Below are positions 43,717 through 54,618 of a DNA stretch of 64,000 nucleotides, in pieces. Position 1 is the stretch's first letter, and each line of letters opens with the position of its first letter. The position numbers and the translations under genes are program-made. The notes under the pieces are model-generated. The model had not been told where the DNA came from, ran no database searches, and was given only the letters and a program-made list of their open reading frames with translations. The stretch is from Gammaproteobacteria bacterium. Lineage in GTDB: Bacteria > Pseudomonadota > Gammaproteobacteria > JACKNK01. The stretch spans positions 124,001-188,000 of the forward strand of contig JACKNK010000006.1 of NCBI GenBank assembly GCA_024234955.1, written 5' to 3'.

Positions 43717-45786
43717 TTACAGGGTTTTCAGGTATTCGAGCAGGTCGCCGCGCTCCTCGCGGGTCATGGCAGGCAACGGTGCCTCGCCCCGCGTGACGGG
43801 GGTTCGGCCAGCGGCGTATTCGTGCCCCTGGTTGCTGTTGCCGAGGAACTGCGTCCCGAAGAAATCGCCAACATCCGTTCGGAAACCCACTTTATCGGGA
43901 TCGAACTCCCGCGACCCGACCTTGAAACCGTTCGGACGATATTCGATGCCATTCTCAGGGTCCGCATCCGGGTCGACGTCCCGCTTCACGGGCAACAACA
44001 GGTCGTACAGCGTCGGCACCGAGCCGTTGTGCAGATACGGGGCAGTGGCCCAGATGCCGTTCAACGGACGGGCCTTGTAGGCCCTGAGTGAGGCGAACGG
44101 GTCGGCGGTGGTATCCGGTTCGTAGGGACCTTGCTTGATGGAGGCATTGATGTCGTTGTCGCGCAGGGTCACGACAAAGTCGTAAATGCGCTCCGCCCAG
44201 GCGCGGATCAGCCATTTGTCCGGGTCCGGGGTGGCGACGACATTGACATCCGCCTTGGTCAGCAATGCGGCGACCGGCGCCTTGCGCTGAATCAGGATGT
44301 CGCCGACATCGGTGCCCACGTACTGATTGCGCAGGATGCCGCTGTAACCGCTGTAACCGACACTGTTGTCGGCCATTTTCGGATCGGTCTTCACGGCGTC
44401 CAGGCCGGTCATCTGTGCGATAACACGACGTTCCGGACTGCTGCGATCGATCAGATCGTGGCAGGAAAGGCAGTATTCGGCGTAAAGCCGGGCGCCCTTG
44501 CGGGCACGTTCGCGATCGATCCTGCCGAGGATGGCCTCCGGCCAGACCGGGGATTGCAGCGTGTGCAGGTGATGCTCGATGCGGCGCAGATTGGCGACGT
44601 TCACCGAGGACTCGTAATTCACCTGGGCCACGCCGCCAGACTGGCCGCCGATCAAGGTGGAAAGGGTGCCGTGCTTCTGCAGACGCCAATCGAGGGAGCC
44701 GAACACGCCGATGACTTCACCGGCATTACGCCCGATCGGCCCAACCCCGGCGTTGGCCGCGAGGCCGTTCCATTGCACGTAGTCGTGCTGCGGAATGTCC
44801 CACAGGAACGGATAACTGACCGGCGCATCCGGGGAATTGAAGATTTCCGCTCGCAGTCGCAGTTGCTGCTTGACGCTCAGGAACGGCTGGATATGCTCGA
44901 TGACGTGGTCGCGGTCGTCTGCCGTAAGCACCGCGCCCATGTCCTTGGTCACCACCTTTAGCTCTTCCTCGCTCAGCATGCGCGAGAGAATCTGCTTGAG
45001 CTGGTCGCCGCTCATGACGTGTTCGAGAGTGCGATTGTAGATACGGCCAAAGGCGTCGAGTCTTCCGTAACGATAGGGTGTCGTCGGGTCGTTGATGACC
45101 GCGTAGGTGGTGACGCGCTGCGCGAACTTCTTCAGATCCGCGAGTACATCGTCCTCGCTGTCGTAGTTGTCCAGCGCGAGCACGGCTTTCACGAAGCGGG
45201 CCTGCTTTGCCGGATCGTTCAGGGTCGCGGTGAGCGCACGGCCCACGTCCTTCATGAAGCGCTCCATGTCCGACCCGGCGGGGCCGCCATCGATCCGGAT
45301 CGCCTGACCCTGAAAATTGACCTGTCCGGTGTGGCAGGCGGCACAAGTCAGGCCGACATATTCCCGACCCTTGTAGTCGTCGCGGACAAAGCCGAGCGGC
45401 AGACCGTCCGGATTGCTGAAGGTCGGCTTCTGGGGCAGATAACGATAGGCGTTGATATTGTCGTTGTCGCGGAACAGCGAAGTGCTGTCGATCTGTTCCA
45501 GGACCAGGAAGAAGTCATAGGGCATCAGATCGGAGCCCTGGGGTGTGTTGTAGAACCACAGACTGTCCGCCGCATCCCAACCCTGTTCGAGATAGGTGAC
45601 CCGGTCGTACTTCTCGCCCAAATGGTCCGGCTTGGGCATGGCGATCGCGCCGCGATCGGGATCATCGTCCCAGAAGCGATAGGCGTGCGCGACGGCACCG
45701 GCGATCGACGAAATCACGATCACCGCGAGGGTGATCTGCACGCCGAGCTTGACACGACGATTCCAGGGTTCGGCGAGAATACTCAT
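43717..45786 (-). CDS. dihaem cytochrome c of the RoxA / cytochrome c peroxidase-like family
   Basis: A 689-residue protein from the ATG at 45786. An N-terminal membrane helix (VQITLAVIVISSIAGAVAHA) anchors or exports it. There are two c-type haem sites: C148-AA-C151-H and C439-LS-C442-H. The C-terminal APYLHNGSVPTLYDLL and SREFDPDKVGFRTD are typical of the RoxA (rubber oxygenase) branch of dihaem peroxidases. Such proteins use two haems for oxygen or peroxide chemistry. The neighbouring P450 suggests a shared oxidative pathway, perhaps of a lipid. The substrate is unknown. Confidence 0.85.
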   Translation of the reverse strand: MSILAEPWNRRVKLGVQITLAVIVISSIAGAVAHAYRFWDDDPDRGAIAMPKPDHLGEKYDRVTYLEQGWDAADSLWFYNTPQGSDLMPYDFFLVLEQIDSTSLFRDNDNINAYRYLPQKPTFSNPDGLPLGFVRDDYKGREYVGLTCAACHTGQVNFQGQAIRIDGGPAGSDMERFMKDVGRALTATLNDPAKQARFVKAVLALDNYDSEDDVLADLKKFAQRVTTYAVINDPTTPYRYGRLDAFGRIYNRTLEHVMSGDQLKQILSRMLSEEELKVVTKDMGAVLTADDRDHVIEHIQPFLSVKQQLRLRAEIFNSPDAPVSYPFLWDIPQHDYVQWNGLAANAGVGPIGRNAGEVIGVFGSLDWRLQKHGTLSTLIGGQSGGVAQVNYESSVNVANLRRIEHHLHTLQSPVWPEAILGRIDRERARKGARLYAEYCLSCHDLIDRSSPERRVIAQMTGLDAVKTDPKMADNSVGYSGYSGILRNQYVGTDVGDILIQRKAPVAALLTKADVNVVATPDPDKWLIRAWAERIYDFVVTLRDNDINASIKQGPYEPDTTADPFASLRAYKARPLNGIWATAPYLHNGSVPTLYDLLLPVKRDVDPDADPENGIEYRPNGFKVGSREFDPDKVGFRTDVGDFFGTQFLGNSNQGHEYAAGRTPVTRGEAPLPAMTREERGDLLEYLKTL

Positions 45787-45938
45787 GATGTGATCCTTCC
45801 ATCTGCGGTGGTCAGAGCGACACGGCGGGGGGGGTGACCGCCTGCACACGCTTTGATTGATGTCTTTGCGCTGCGCGAACGGCAGCCGGCTTGGTGTCGC
45901 GCTGAAGTCTAGACCTTGATCGGACGTTTTTTACCCGA

Positions 45939-47054
45939 TCATTCCCCTGATACGGCGGAAACCAGCCCGGTAAGAGCGCGTGCGACTACGTCATGACCTT
46001 GCACGGTGAGATGGCCTTCGTTGGGGAAAAACAGGCTTCCAGGCTCAGCGGCCTGCGCGGCGCGCAATACCGGAATCAAACTGAGTGTCGTCACCCCCTG
46101 GGCCTGGGCCAGTTCGAGAATCTTCCCGGCCAGATAGTCCTGCACATCGGCCATCGCGCCATCCGCCTGCTCAACCGCGCGACGGCTCGGGAGCAGTACC
46201 ACCTGAAAACGCACACCGGCATCCGCTACCGCCTTGTGCAGTCGCGTCAGTAACGCCGCGAACAAGGCCAGTTCGTCGGCGTAACGGCCATCGACGCGGC
46301 CCATGCCGTGTGGTTCCGATACGAGTCCCAGGCGTCGCACCAGCTCCAAACCGTATATCGGCGCCCACACACTGGAGGCCGACTCGCCGAGTGTCATTTC
46401 CGCCAGCGTCGGTTGGCTGCCATCGGTCGGTTTGCGCAAACGCGGTACCGGCAGCTGGTGCGATACCAGGGCACCCGCATCGTCAAGACTGAAGTAGGGC
46501 TTTGCGTTCTCCGCCTGAATCGGGAACGGCAGGCGATTGTCGAACAGGTCGTTGCCCAGATAGACCACCAGCACCACCGCACCAGGGCGGGTGCGAAGGA
46601 CGCGCTGCTCGACCAGCAACATTTCCTGATCCGTGCTGAAACCCGGTATACCGGCATTCACATGACGCACACCGGGCTGACTCCGGTTGAGGCGGTTCAC
46701 GAAGGTATCGCCATCCCCAACCCCAAGTCCGAAGGTGAAGCTGTCCCCCACCCAGAAAACATCCTGACCGGGCACCTTGCCCACCGAATCGGGCGAAGTG
46801 CGCCACGCATCGAGATCGGTCGAATACTCGACGTCGAAGTCATGATGACGATGCCGACCGCGCCAGAGCGGGTTCAACCCCCACCCCAGGTTCGCGTCAT
46901 ATCGCAGCAGCCCTGCATCCATCTGGCTGCTGGCTTCGATCTGCGCACGCTGCCAGCGCAAACCGTACTCCGCCGCAAGCAAAGCAAGCCCGGTACTGAC
47001 CAGAACCAACAGGCTTGAAGTCCAGTAGTTGTTAATTCGCAGGCCGTTCATCAC
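45939..47054 (-). CDS. membrane-anchored SGNH/GDSL-family hydrolase
   Basis: A 371-residue protein with one N-terminal helix (WTSSLLVLVSTGLALLAAEYG). Block I GDSFTFGLGV carries the nucleophile serine, block III-like LGNDLFDNRL provides N/D, and the C-terminal FPNEGHLTVQGHDVVA supplies the catalytic histidine. Probably a periplasmic esterase or O-acyl hydrolase. The sequence LRYDANLGWGLNP near the start is typical of the SGNH proteins seen with polysaccharide modification. Single gene, divergent from the sulfur-globule gene. Confidence 0.82.
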   Translation of the reverse strand: MMNGLRINNYWTSSLLVLVSTGLALLAAEYGLRWQRAQIEASSQMDAGLLRYDANLGWGLNPLWRGRHRHHDFDVEYSTDLDAWRTSPDSVGKVPGQDVFWVGDSFTFGLGVGDGDTFVNRLNRSQPGVRHVNAGIPGFSTDQEMLLVEQRVLRTRPGAVVLVVYLGNDLFDNRLPFPIQAENAKPYFSLDDAGALVSHQLPVPRLRKPTDGSQPTLAEMTLGESASSVWAPIYGLELVRRLGLVSEPHGMGRVDGRYADELALFAALLTRLHKAVADAGVRFQVVLLPSRRAVEQADGAMADVQDYLAGKILELAQAQGVTTLSLIPVLRAAQAAEPGSLFFPNEGHLTVQGHDVVARALTGLVSAVSGE

Positions 47055-47076
47055 TGAATCCTAAAATAAGTTTTTC

Positions 47077-47106
47077 ATATGTCTGTCATAAAAACTGTTG
47101 ACATAT
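47077..47106 (+). promoter_or_regulatory. inverted repeat across the -35 region of the sulfur-globule gene
   Basis: ATATGTC (47077-47083) and GACATAT (47100-47106) are perfect complements 16 bases apart; the right arm overlaps the -35 hexamer. Two half-sites 23 bases apart suggest a dimeric regulator. Confidence 0.45.
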
Positions 47107-47125
47107 CAGAACATCCTTATATACT
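47098..47125 (+). promoter_or_regulatory. strong sigma-70-type promoter of the sulfur-globule gene
   Basis: TTGACA (47098-47103), a 16-base spacer and TATACT (47120-47125), close to consensus, about 60 bases upstream of the ATG. A CAGGAG ribosome site follows. This suits a highly expressed structural protein. Confidence 0.75.
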
Positions 47126-47185
47126 TCTTCCCAACGTTCACCCGAACACCTTACCTCCCTAAACAAACTCCTCAGGAGATACACC

Positions 47186-47494
47186 ATGAAGACTTTCGCT
47201 CGCGCTGCCATCGTCGCCGCTTCCACCCTGGTCGCCACCTCCGCTTCCGCTTGGTGGGACATGCCCTTCTTCGGTAACGGCCTGGGCAACGGCTTCGGCA
47301 ACGGCACCGGTAACGGCGACGCCGCCTTCGACATGAGCTTCTCCGCCAAGTCGAACGTCAACACCGCTTCCAACTTCGCCGGCAACGGCTATGGCTACGG
47401 CTACCAGGCCCCGTACTACGGCTATGCCCCGTACGGCTACGCCCCGATGGCTCCGGTTGCCCCCGTCGCTCCGGTCGCCCCGGAAGCCAAGTAA
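47186..47494 (+). CDS. sgp: sulfur globule protein (Sgp family)
   Basis: A 102-residue secreted structural protein. The signal peptide (RAAIVAASTLVATSASA) is followed by WWDMPFF, then asparagine/glycine repeats (NGLGNGFGNGTGNG), a short FDMSFSAKSN segment and tyrosine/glycine repeats (GNGYGYGYQAPYYGYAPYGY), ending in APV units. This matches sulfur globule proteins of Allochromatium and relatives, which coat periplasmic sulfur stores. It has its own near-consensus promoter and intrinsic terminator, so it is monocistronic and probably abundant. It is the best indicator that the host oxidises sulfide or thiosulfate via stored sulfur. Confidence 0.9.
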   Translation: MKTFARAAIVAASTLVATSASAWWDMPFFGNGLGNGFGNGTGNGDAAFDMSFSAKSNVNTASNFAGNGYGYGYQAPYYGYAPYGYAPMAPVAPVAPVAPEAK

Positions 47495-47541
47495 GGAATC
47501 ATCCCCAGATTCCCTGCCTCTTCGACAGGACGTCGATGAAT

Positions 47542-47576
47542 AAAGGGCGCGTGACTTCGGTCTCGCGCCCTTTTTT
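47542..47576 (+). terminator. intrinsic terminator after the sulfur-globule gene
   Basis: AAAGGGCGCG (47542-47551) pairs with CGCGCCCTTT (47564-47573) across a 12-base loop, followed by TTTTG. Confidence 0.88.
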
Positions 47577-47993
47577 GTTGCGGGCAATTTAGCACCGCAG
47601 GCATCCCGCACGCCGCCGTGTCACGATCCGCGCACTTGAGCTGCCGATATATCTGCGCGTGACTTGCCGCGTCATACGCACATTTTGCGACTACAGGACT
47701 TATCCGAACTCAGAATCCCAGGAATTTCCATTAATTTTCATAAACTTACGAAATTTCTTCGTCCAGTCTGAAAAAATATCGGCGCATCAGCCGCCCGACC
47801 TCCGATTTGGTCTCGCTTTGACCCTTTGCGTCACCGACCGTCTTCCACGCCCGTGATGACGCGGTTTTCGCCTCTCCTGAAAACGTTGTAGGCGGTCCAT
47901 TTTGGTCACACTGACAATTTCGTCACTATCTGTCCCTCCCGGTGCGATACCGTGCCGCCAGCAAGGGAAACACGCTTACAATTCTATATAAAT

Positions 47994-48020
47994 AACATGT
48001 ATTTCAATTAGTTACATGTT
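47994..48020 (+). promoter_or_regulatory. palindrome AACATGTA...TACATGTT upstream of the activator promoter
   Basis: Perfect 8-base arms (47994-48001 and 48013-48020) separated by 11 bases, ending one base before the sigma-54 -24 element. It is a candidate operator for the activator encoded downstream. Bacterial enhancer sites usually lie farther upstream, so here it could repress. Confidence 0.5.
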
Positions 48021-48021
48021 T

Positions 48022-48037
48022 TGGCACGCCGCATGCT
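48022..48037 (+). promoter_or_regulatory. sigma-54 promoter of the activator gene
   Basis: TGGCACGCCGCATGCT: the GG (48023-48024) and GC (48035-48036) are exactly 10 bases apart, and the -24 half is the full TGGCAC consensus. It lies about 140 bases before the ATG of a sigma-54-dependent activator, so autoregulation is likely. Confidence 0.7.
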
Positions 48038-48179
48038 TTTACGTCATCAGGCAGGGGCGAATTTACCGATAGGTAATGTCACCTGACAGACTCCACTGAC
48101 ATATAAGGTGGTCGTCAGGACGCCCAAAACGATAACGCTTAGAAGCAACAGAAGGCCTTGTGCCTTCGGGACGGCAACC

Positions 48180-49472
48180 ATGTCTAACTTTTTAGAGTTG
48201 CAAGCCTCAATCGAGACACACGAGGGGCCATTCCTGGTGATCAACGGCGACCATCGCATCGTCGCGGTCAATCAGGCTTTCCGCCGCACCCTTGGTCTCA
48301 ATGGGCAGAATCTGAACGGCTATCGCTTCGAAGACATGTTCGAGAGCGACAACCCTGTCTCCGAGCTGGCCGACCTGCGTTACAAAGGCGGGCGCCTGGA
48401 CGTCAATTTGCTCCCGCCACCCGGCGCCAAACGCGCTCAGCGTCTGCGGGCACGACTGCGCGCTTTCCCCTTGAGCGACGATCACGCCGTCCCGCTGCTG
48501 GGCGCGGCCCTGCGCCTGGCGCCCATCGAGACGAACGCGGATCAGCGCCGGATGATCGGCGATTCTCCGGGCTTCCTCGCGGTCCGGGAACAGTTGCTGC
48601 GCGCGGCGGCGTCGGAGATTCCGGTTTTGCTGCAAGGCGAGACCGGTACCGGCAAGGAAGTGGCTGCGGACTTCATCCACAAGCACTCACAGCGGGCAAA
48701 CGCCCCGTTAATTACAGTGGACTGCACCACACTGGCGCCGGACCTGTTCGAAAGCGAACTGTTCGGTCACGAGCGCGGCGCTTTCACGGGCGCCAGCGGC
48801 GACAAGCGCGGCCTGTTCGAGATCGCGGACGGCGGCACCCTGTTCCTGGACGAAATCGGCGAAATGCCGCTGGCAATGCAGGTCAAACTGCTGCGCGCGT
48901 TGGAAACCGGTCGCTTTCGCCGTGTCGGCGGCACCGCAACGCTGAAGTCGAATGTCCGCATCGTCTGTGCGACCAACCGCTCGTTGCTCGATTGCGTCCA
49001 TTACGGTCACTTCCGGGGCGATCTGTACTACCGCATCGCGACCTTCCCGGTCACCCTGCCTCCGCTGCGCGACCGTAAGGAAGACCTAGCGGAGCTGTCC
49101 GAACATCTGCTTGAACAGTCGTCCTCACTGCTTGGCGAGCAGCACACCCTGTCGCCGGAAGCGGTGGACAAGCTGCAGACATACGACTTCCCCGGCAACG
49201 TCCGCGAGCTGCGTAATCTGTTGCAGCGTGCGGCGACCATGAGCGTCGGCGGCATCATCACCGCCCGCGATCTGGAGCTACCGCATCATGAAGGCGTTGA
49301 GGAGGAAGAGGTCAGTCTCGAAGACGTGGAAGCCCGTTACATCAACGAGCTGCTGCACCGCCATAACGGTCGCCGTGCGGAAGTGGCCAAGGTGCTGTCG
49401 ATCAGCGAACGCACTTTGTACCGCAAGCTCAAACGTTTCGGGATCAACGACAAGCAGATCGCCACCGGTTGA
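48180..49472 (+). CDS. sigma-54-dependent transcriptional activator with N-terminal PAS domain
   Basis: A 430-residue regulator. An N-terminal PAS-like domain (FLVINGDHRIVAVNQAFRRTLG, NGYRFEDMF) precedes the AAA+ domain with Walker A GETGTGKE, the sigma-54-contacting GAFTGA loop in ELFGHERGAFTGA, and FLDEIGEMPL. The C-terminal helix-turn-helix is Fis-like (RAEVAKVLSISERTLYRKLKRFG). No receiver domain, so it senses a signal through PAS rather than by phosphorylation. Its target is unknown; the neighbouring sulfur-globule gene uses a sigma-70-like promoter. The ATG at 48180 avoids an Arg-rich extension starting at 48108. Confidence 0.9.
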   Translation: MSNFLELQASIETHEGPFLVINGDHRIVAVNQAFRRTLGLNGQNLNGYRFEDMFESDNPVSELADLRYKGGRLDVNLLPPPGAKRAQRLRARLRAFPLSDDHAVPLLGAALRLAPIETNADQRRMIGDSPGFLAVREQLLRAAASEIPVLLQGETGTGKEVAADFIHKHSQRANAPLITVDCTTLAPDLFESELFGHERGAFTGASGDKRGLFEIADGGTLFLDEIGEMPLAMQVKLLRALETGRFRRVGGTATLKSNVRIVCATNRSLLDCVHYGHFRGDLYYRIATFPVTLPPLRDRKEDLAELSEHLLEQSSSLLGEQHTLSPEAVDKLQTYDFPGNVRELRNLLQRAATMSVGGIITARDLELPHHEGVEEEEVSLEDVEARYINELLHRHNGRRAEVAKVLSISERTLYRKLKRFGINDKQIATG

Positions 49473-49476
49473 TGAA

Positions 49477-49495
49477 GGCGGTCGGCGAAACCGCC
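49477..49495. terminator. weak hairpin between convergent genes
   Basis: GGCGGT (49477-49482) pairs with ACCGCC (49490-49495) just after the activator stop. There is no T-tract, so it is only a possible terminator. Confidence 0.3.
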
Positions 49496-49507
49496 GCCGG
49501 CCCCTAC

Positions 49508-50455
49508 TCAGCGTCGCTCCAGACCGCCGGAGAGCGCCTTGCGCAGTTCGTCGATCTGACGCATGACTAACTGCGGCGCATCGCGATAGGGAACCGTACC
49601 CATGTCGCGCAACACCCGGGCACCTTCGATCCCGGTTGCGAAGCGGACAAAATCCTCCACCCTCGGGTCGCGCGCCGGTAACGGCAGGATCAGATACAAG
49701 GGCCGATAAAGCAGGTAGCGGCCATGCTTGATGTTCACATAACTCGGCTCGACACCCGCGAGCTGCAGCATTTTCACCTCCCGCTTTCGGGCACTGCTGA
49801 CCCCGGTCACGCCAACCGCCCAGGGGGAGTCCTCGATCGCCTTCTCCAGCGGCCCGGTCGATTCGTGCGCTACCGCCTTCGCGGTGAAGTCCTGACCGGG
49901 ATCCCCAAACAGCAGCATTCGCACGGTATGACCGACACCTGAGATACGTCCCTTCCGGACATGCAGTTCGATGGGATGGTCCGGCCCGCCCACTTCATTC
50001 CAGTTGGTGATGCCTCCAGACAGTACGTCCCGTAACTGTGTCAGGCTCAGGGAATCGATCGGATTGTCCTTGTGGACAATGACCACCAGTGCATCCCACG
50101 CGATCGGGACGGTACGGATACCCGATTCCTCGGGATGAGGTCGCAGGCCGGCGGCATCGCCCAGTGGCAAACGACAACTGCCCCCGAAATCGATCTTGTG
50201 ACTCGCCGTGTCGCGGATGCCGCGCGTTGCGCCGCCGCCCTCGACCACAATCTTCACACCGCTGTGGCGCTCGTAGGCCGTCGCCAACTCGACCATGAAT
50301 GCCTTTTTGGTAATGCCGCATCCCGCCCAATGAAGAACGTTTTCCGGCACCTCGCCGGTCTCGCTCCCCGAAGCAGGGCTGGCCTCATTGCCATGAGCCG
50401 GGAACAGGCTGGCGATAACGCAAACCGCCATCAGTTTCAAACGCAGTGCGAACAT
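49508..50455 (-). CDS. PstS-like periplasmic substrate-binding protein
   Basis: A 315-residue protein from the ATG at 50455, which gives a signal peptide (LKLMAVCVIASLFPAHG). The fold is type II periplasmic binding protein of the phosphate/molybdate group: WAGCGITKKAFMVELATAYERHSG, IVVEGGGATRGIRDTASHKIDFGGSCR, AWDALVVIVHKDNPIDSLSLTQLRDVLSGGITNWNEVGG (in part). PstS proteins usually have SGTS-type phosphate loops; here it is GGATRGI. No ABC permease or ATPase genes are nearby, so it is an orphan, perhaps a sensor or solitary binding protein. Confidence 0.8.
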   Translation of the reverse strand: MFALRLKLMAVCVIASLFPAHGNEASPASGSETGEVPENVLHWAGCGITKKAFMVELATAYERHSGVKIVVEGGGATRGIRDTASHKIDFGGSCRLPLGDAAGLRPHPEESGIRTVPIAWDALVVIVHKDNPIDSLSLTQLRDVLSGGITNWNEVGGPDHPIELHVRKGRISGVGHTVRMLLFGDPGQDFTAKAVAHESTGPLEKAIEDSPWAVGVTGVSSARKREVKMLQLAGVEPSYVNIKHGRYLLYRPLYLILPLPARDPRVEDFVRFATGIEGARVLRDMGTVPYRDAPQLVMRQIDELRKALSGGLERR

Positions 50456-50853
50456 GTCGTGCTCCTGTCGATCGGGGAATGACGCCCTGGTCGCATTCCG
50501 CCGCCGTAAACACCGTCTCGGGGGCATACGCCGGATTGCTGCACACGTCGAAGTGGCGAGCGATCGTGAAATATGCACGGACGATTTCATTTGGAGACGT
50601 CTCAACGCCATGCCGACCCTGTCGAAATAAAGCAATAATTACTTAATAATCAACGAGTAACGATACGGTTGGTTGCTGCAGTGAAACGCCTTCCCGTTAT
50701 GGTCATCGACTCTGTCGCAAACCTTGTACCGTTTTCTTGAAATCGCGCTGATTGGTGCGCGATGCAGGGCGATTCCGCCCTTATCTGCTAACATTCGGCC
50801 CCTTTTCGTGCCGTCCGGCGCGTACCTGCCGATTGCCGACGTGATCCCAGAAA
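50456..50853. other. 398-bp spacer before metH
   Basis: The intergenic region is AT-richer near 50630-50660 (TAATAATTACTTAATAATCAA-like sequence). I see no cobalamin or SAM riboswitch pattern, and no gene; a promoter-like TTATCTGCTAACATT lies about 60 bases before the metH ATG. Confidence 0.45.
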
Positions 50854-54546
<3,693 letters not shown>

Positions 54547-54618
54547 CGCCAATCGCAAGAGAACTTAGAACAGCTGAGAGTTGATATAGCGTGGGCTGTC
54601 GCAAGCAACGGAGATGCC

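Larger units (their letters stand above)
47577..48179. other. 600-bp AT-richer regulatory region before the sigma-54 activator gene
   Basis: No protein-coding frame is convincing. The right half holds the palindrome at 47994-48020 and the sigma-54 promoter at 48022-48037. The rest is AT-richer than the window average and is not explained. Confidence 0.5.

Noticed and set aside
50456..50853. A cobalamin riboswitch before metH
   Set aside because: No B12-box-like conserved sequence was visible upstream of the start.
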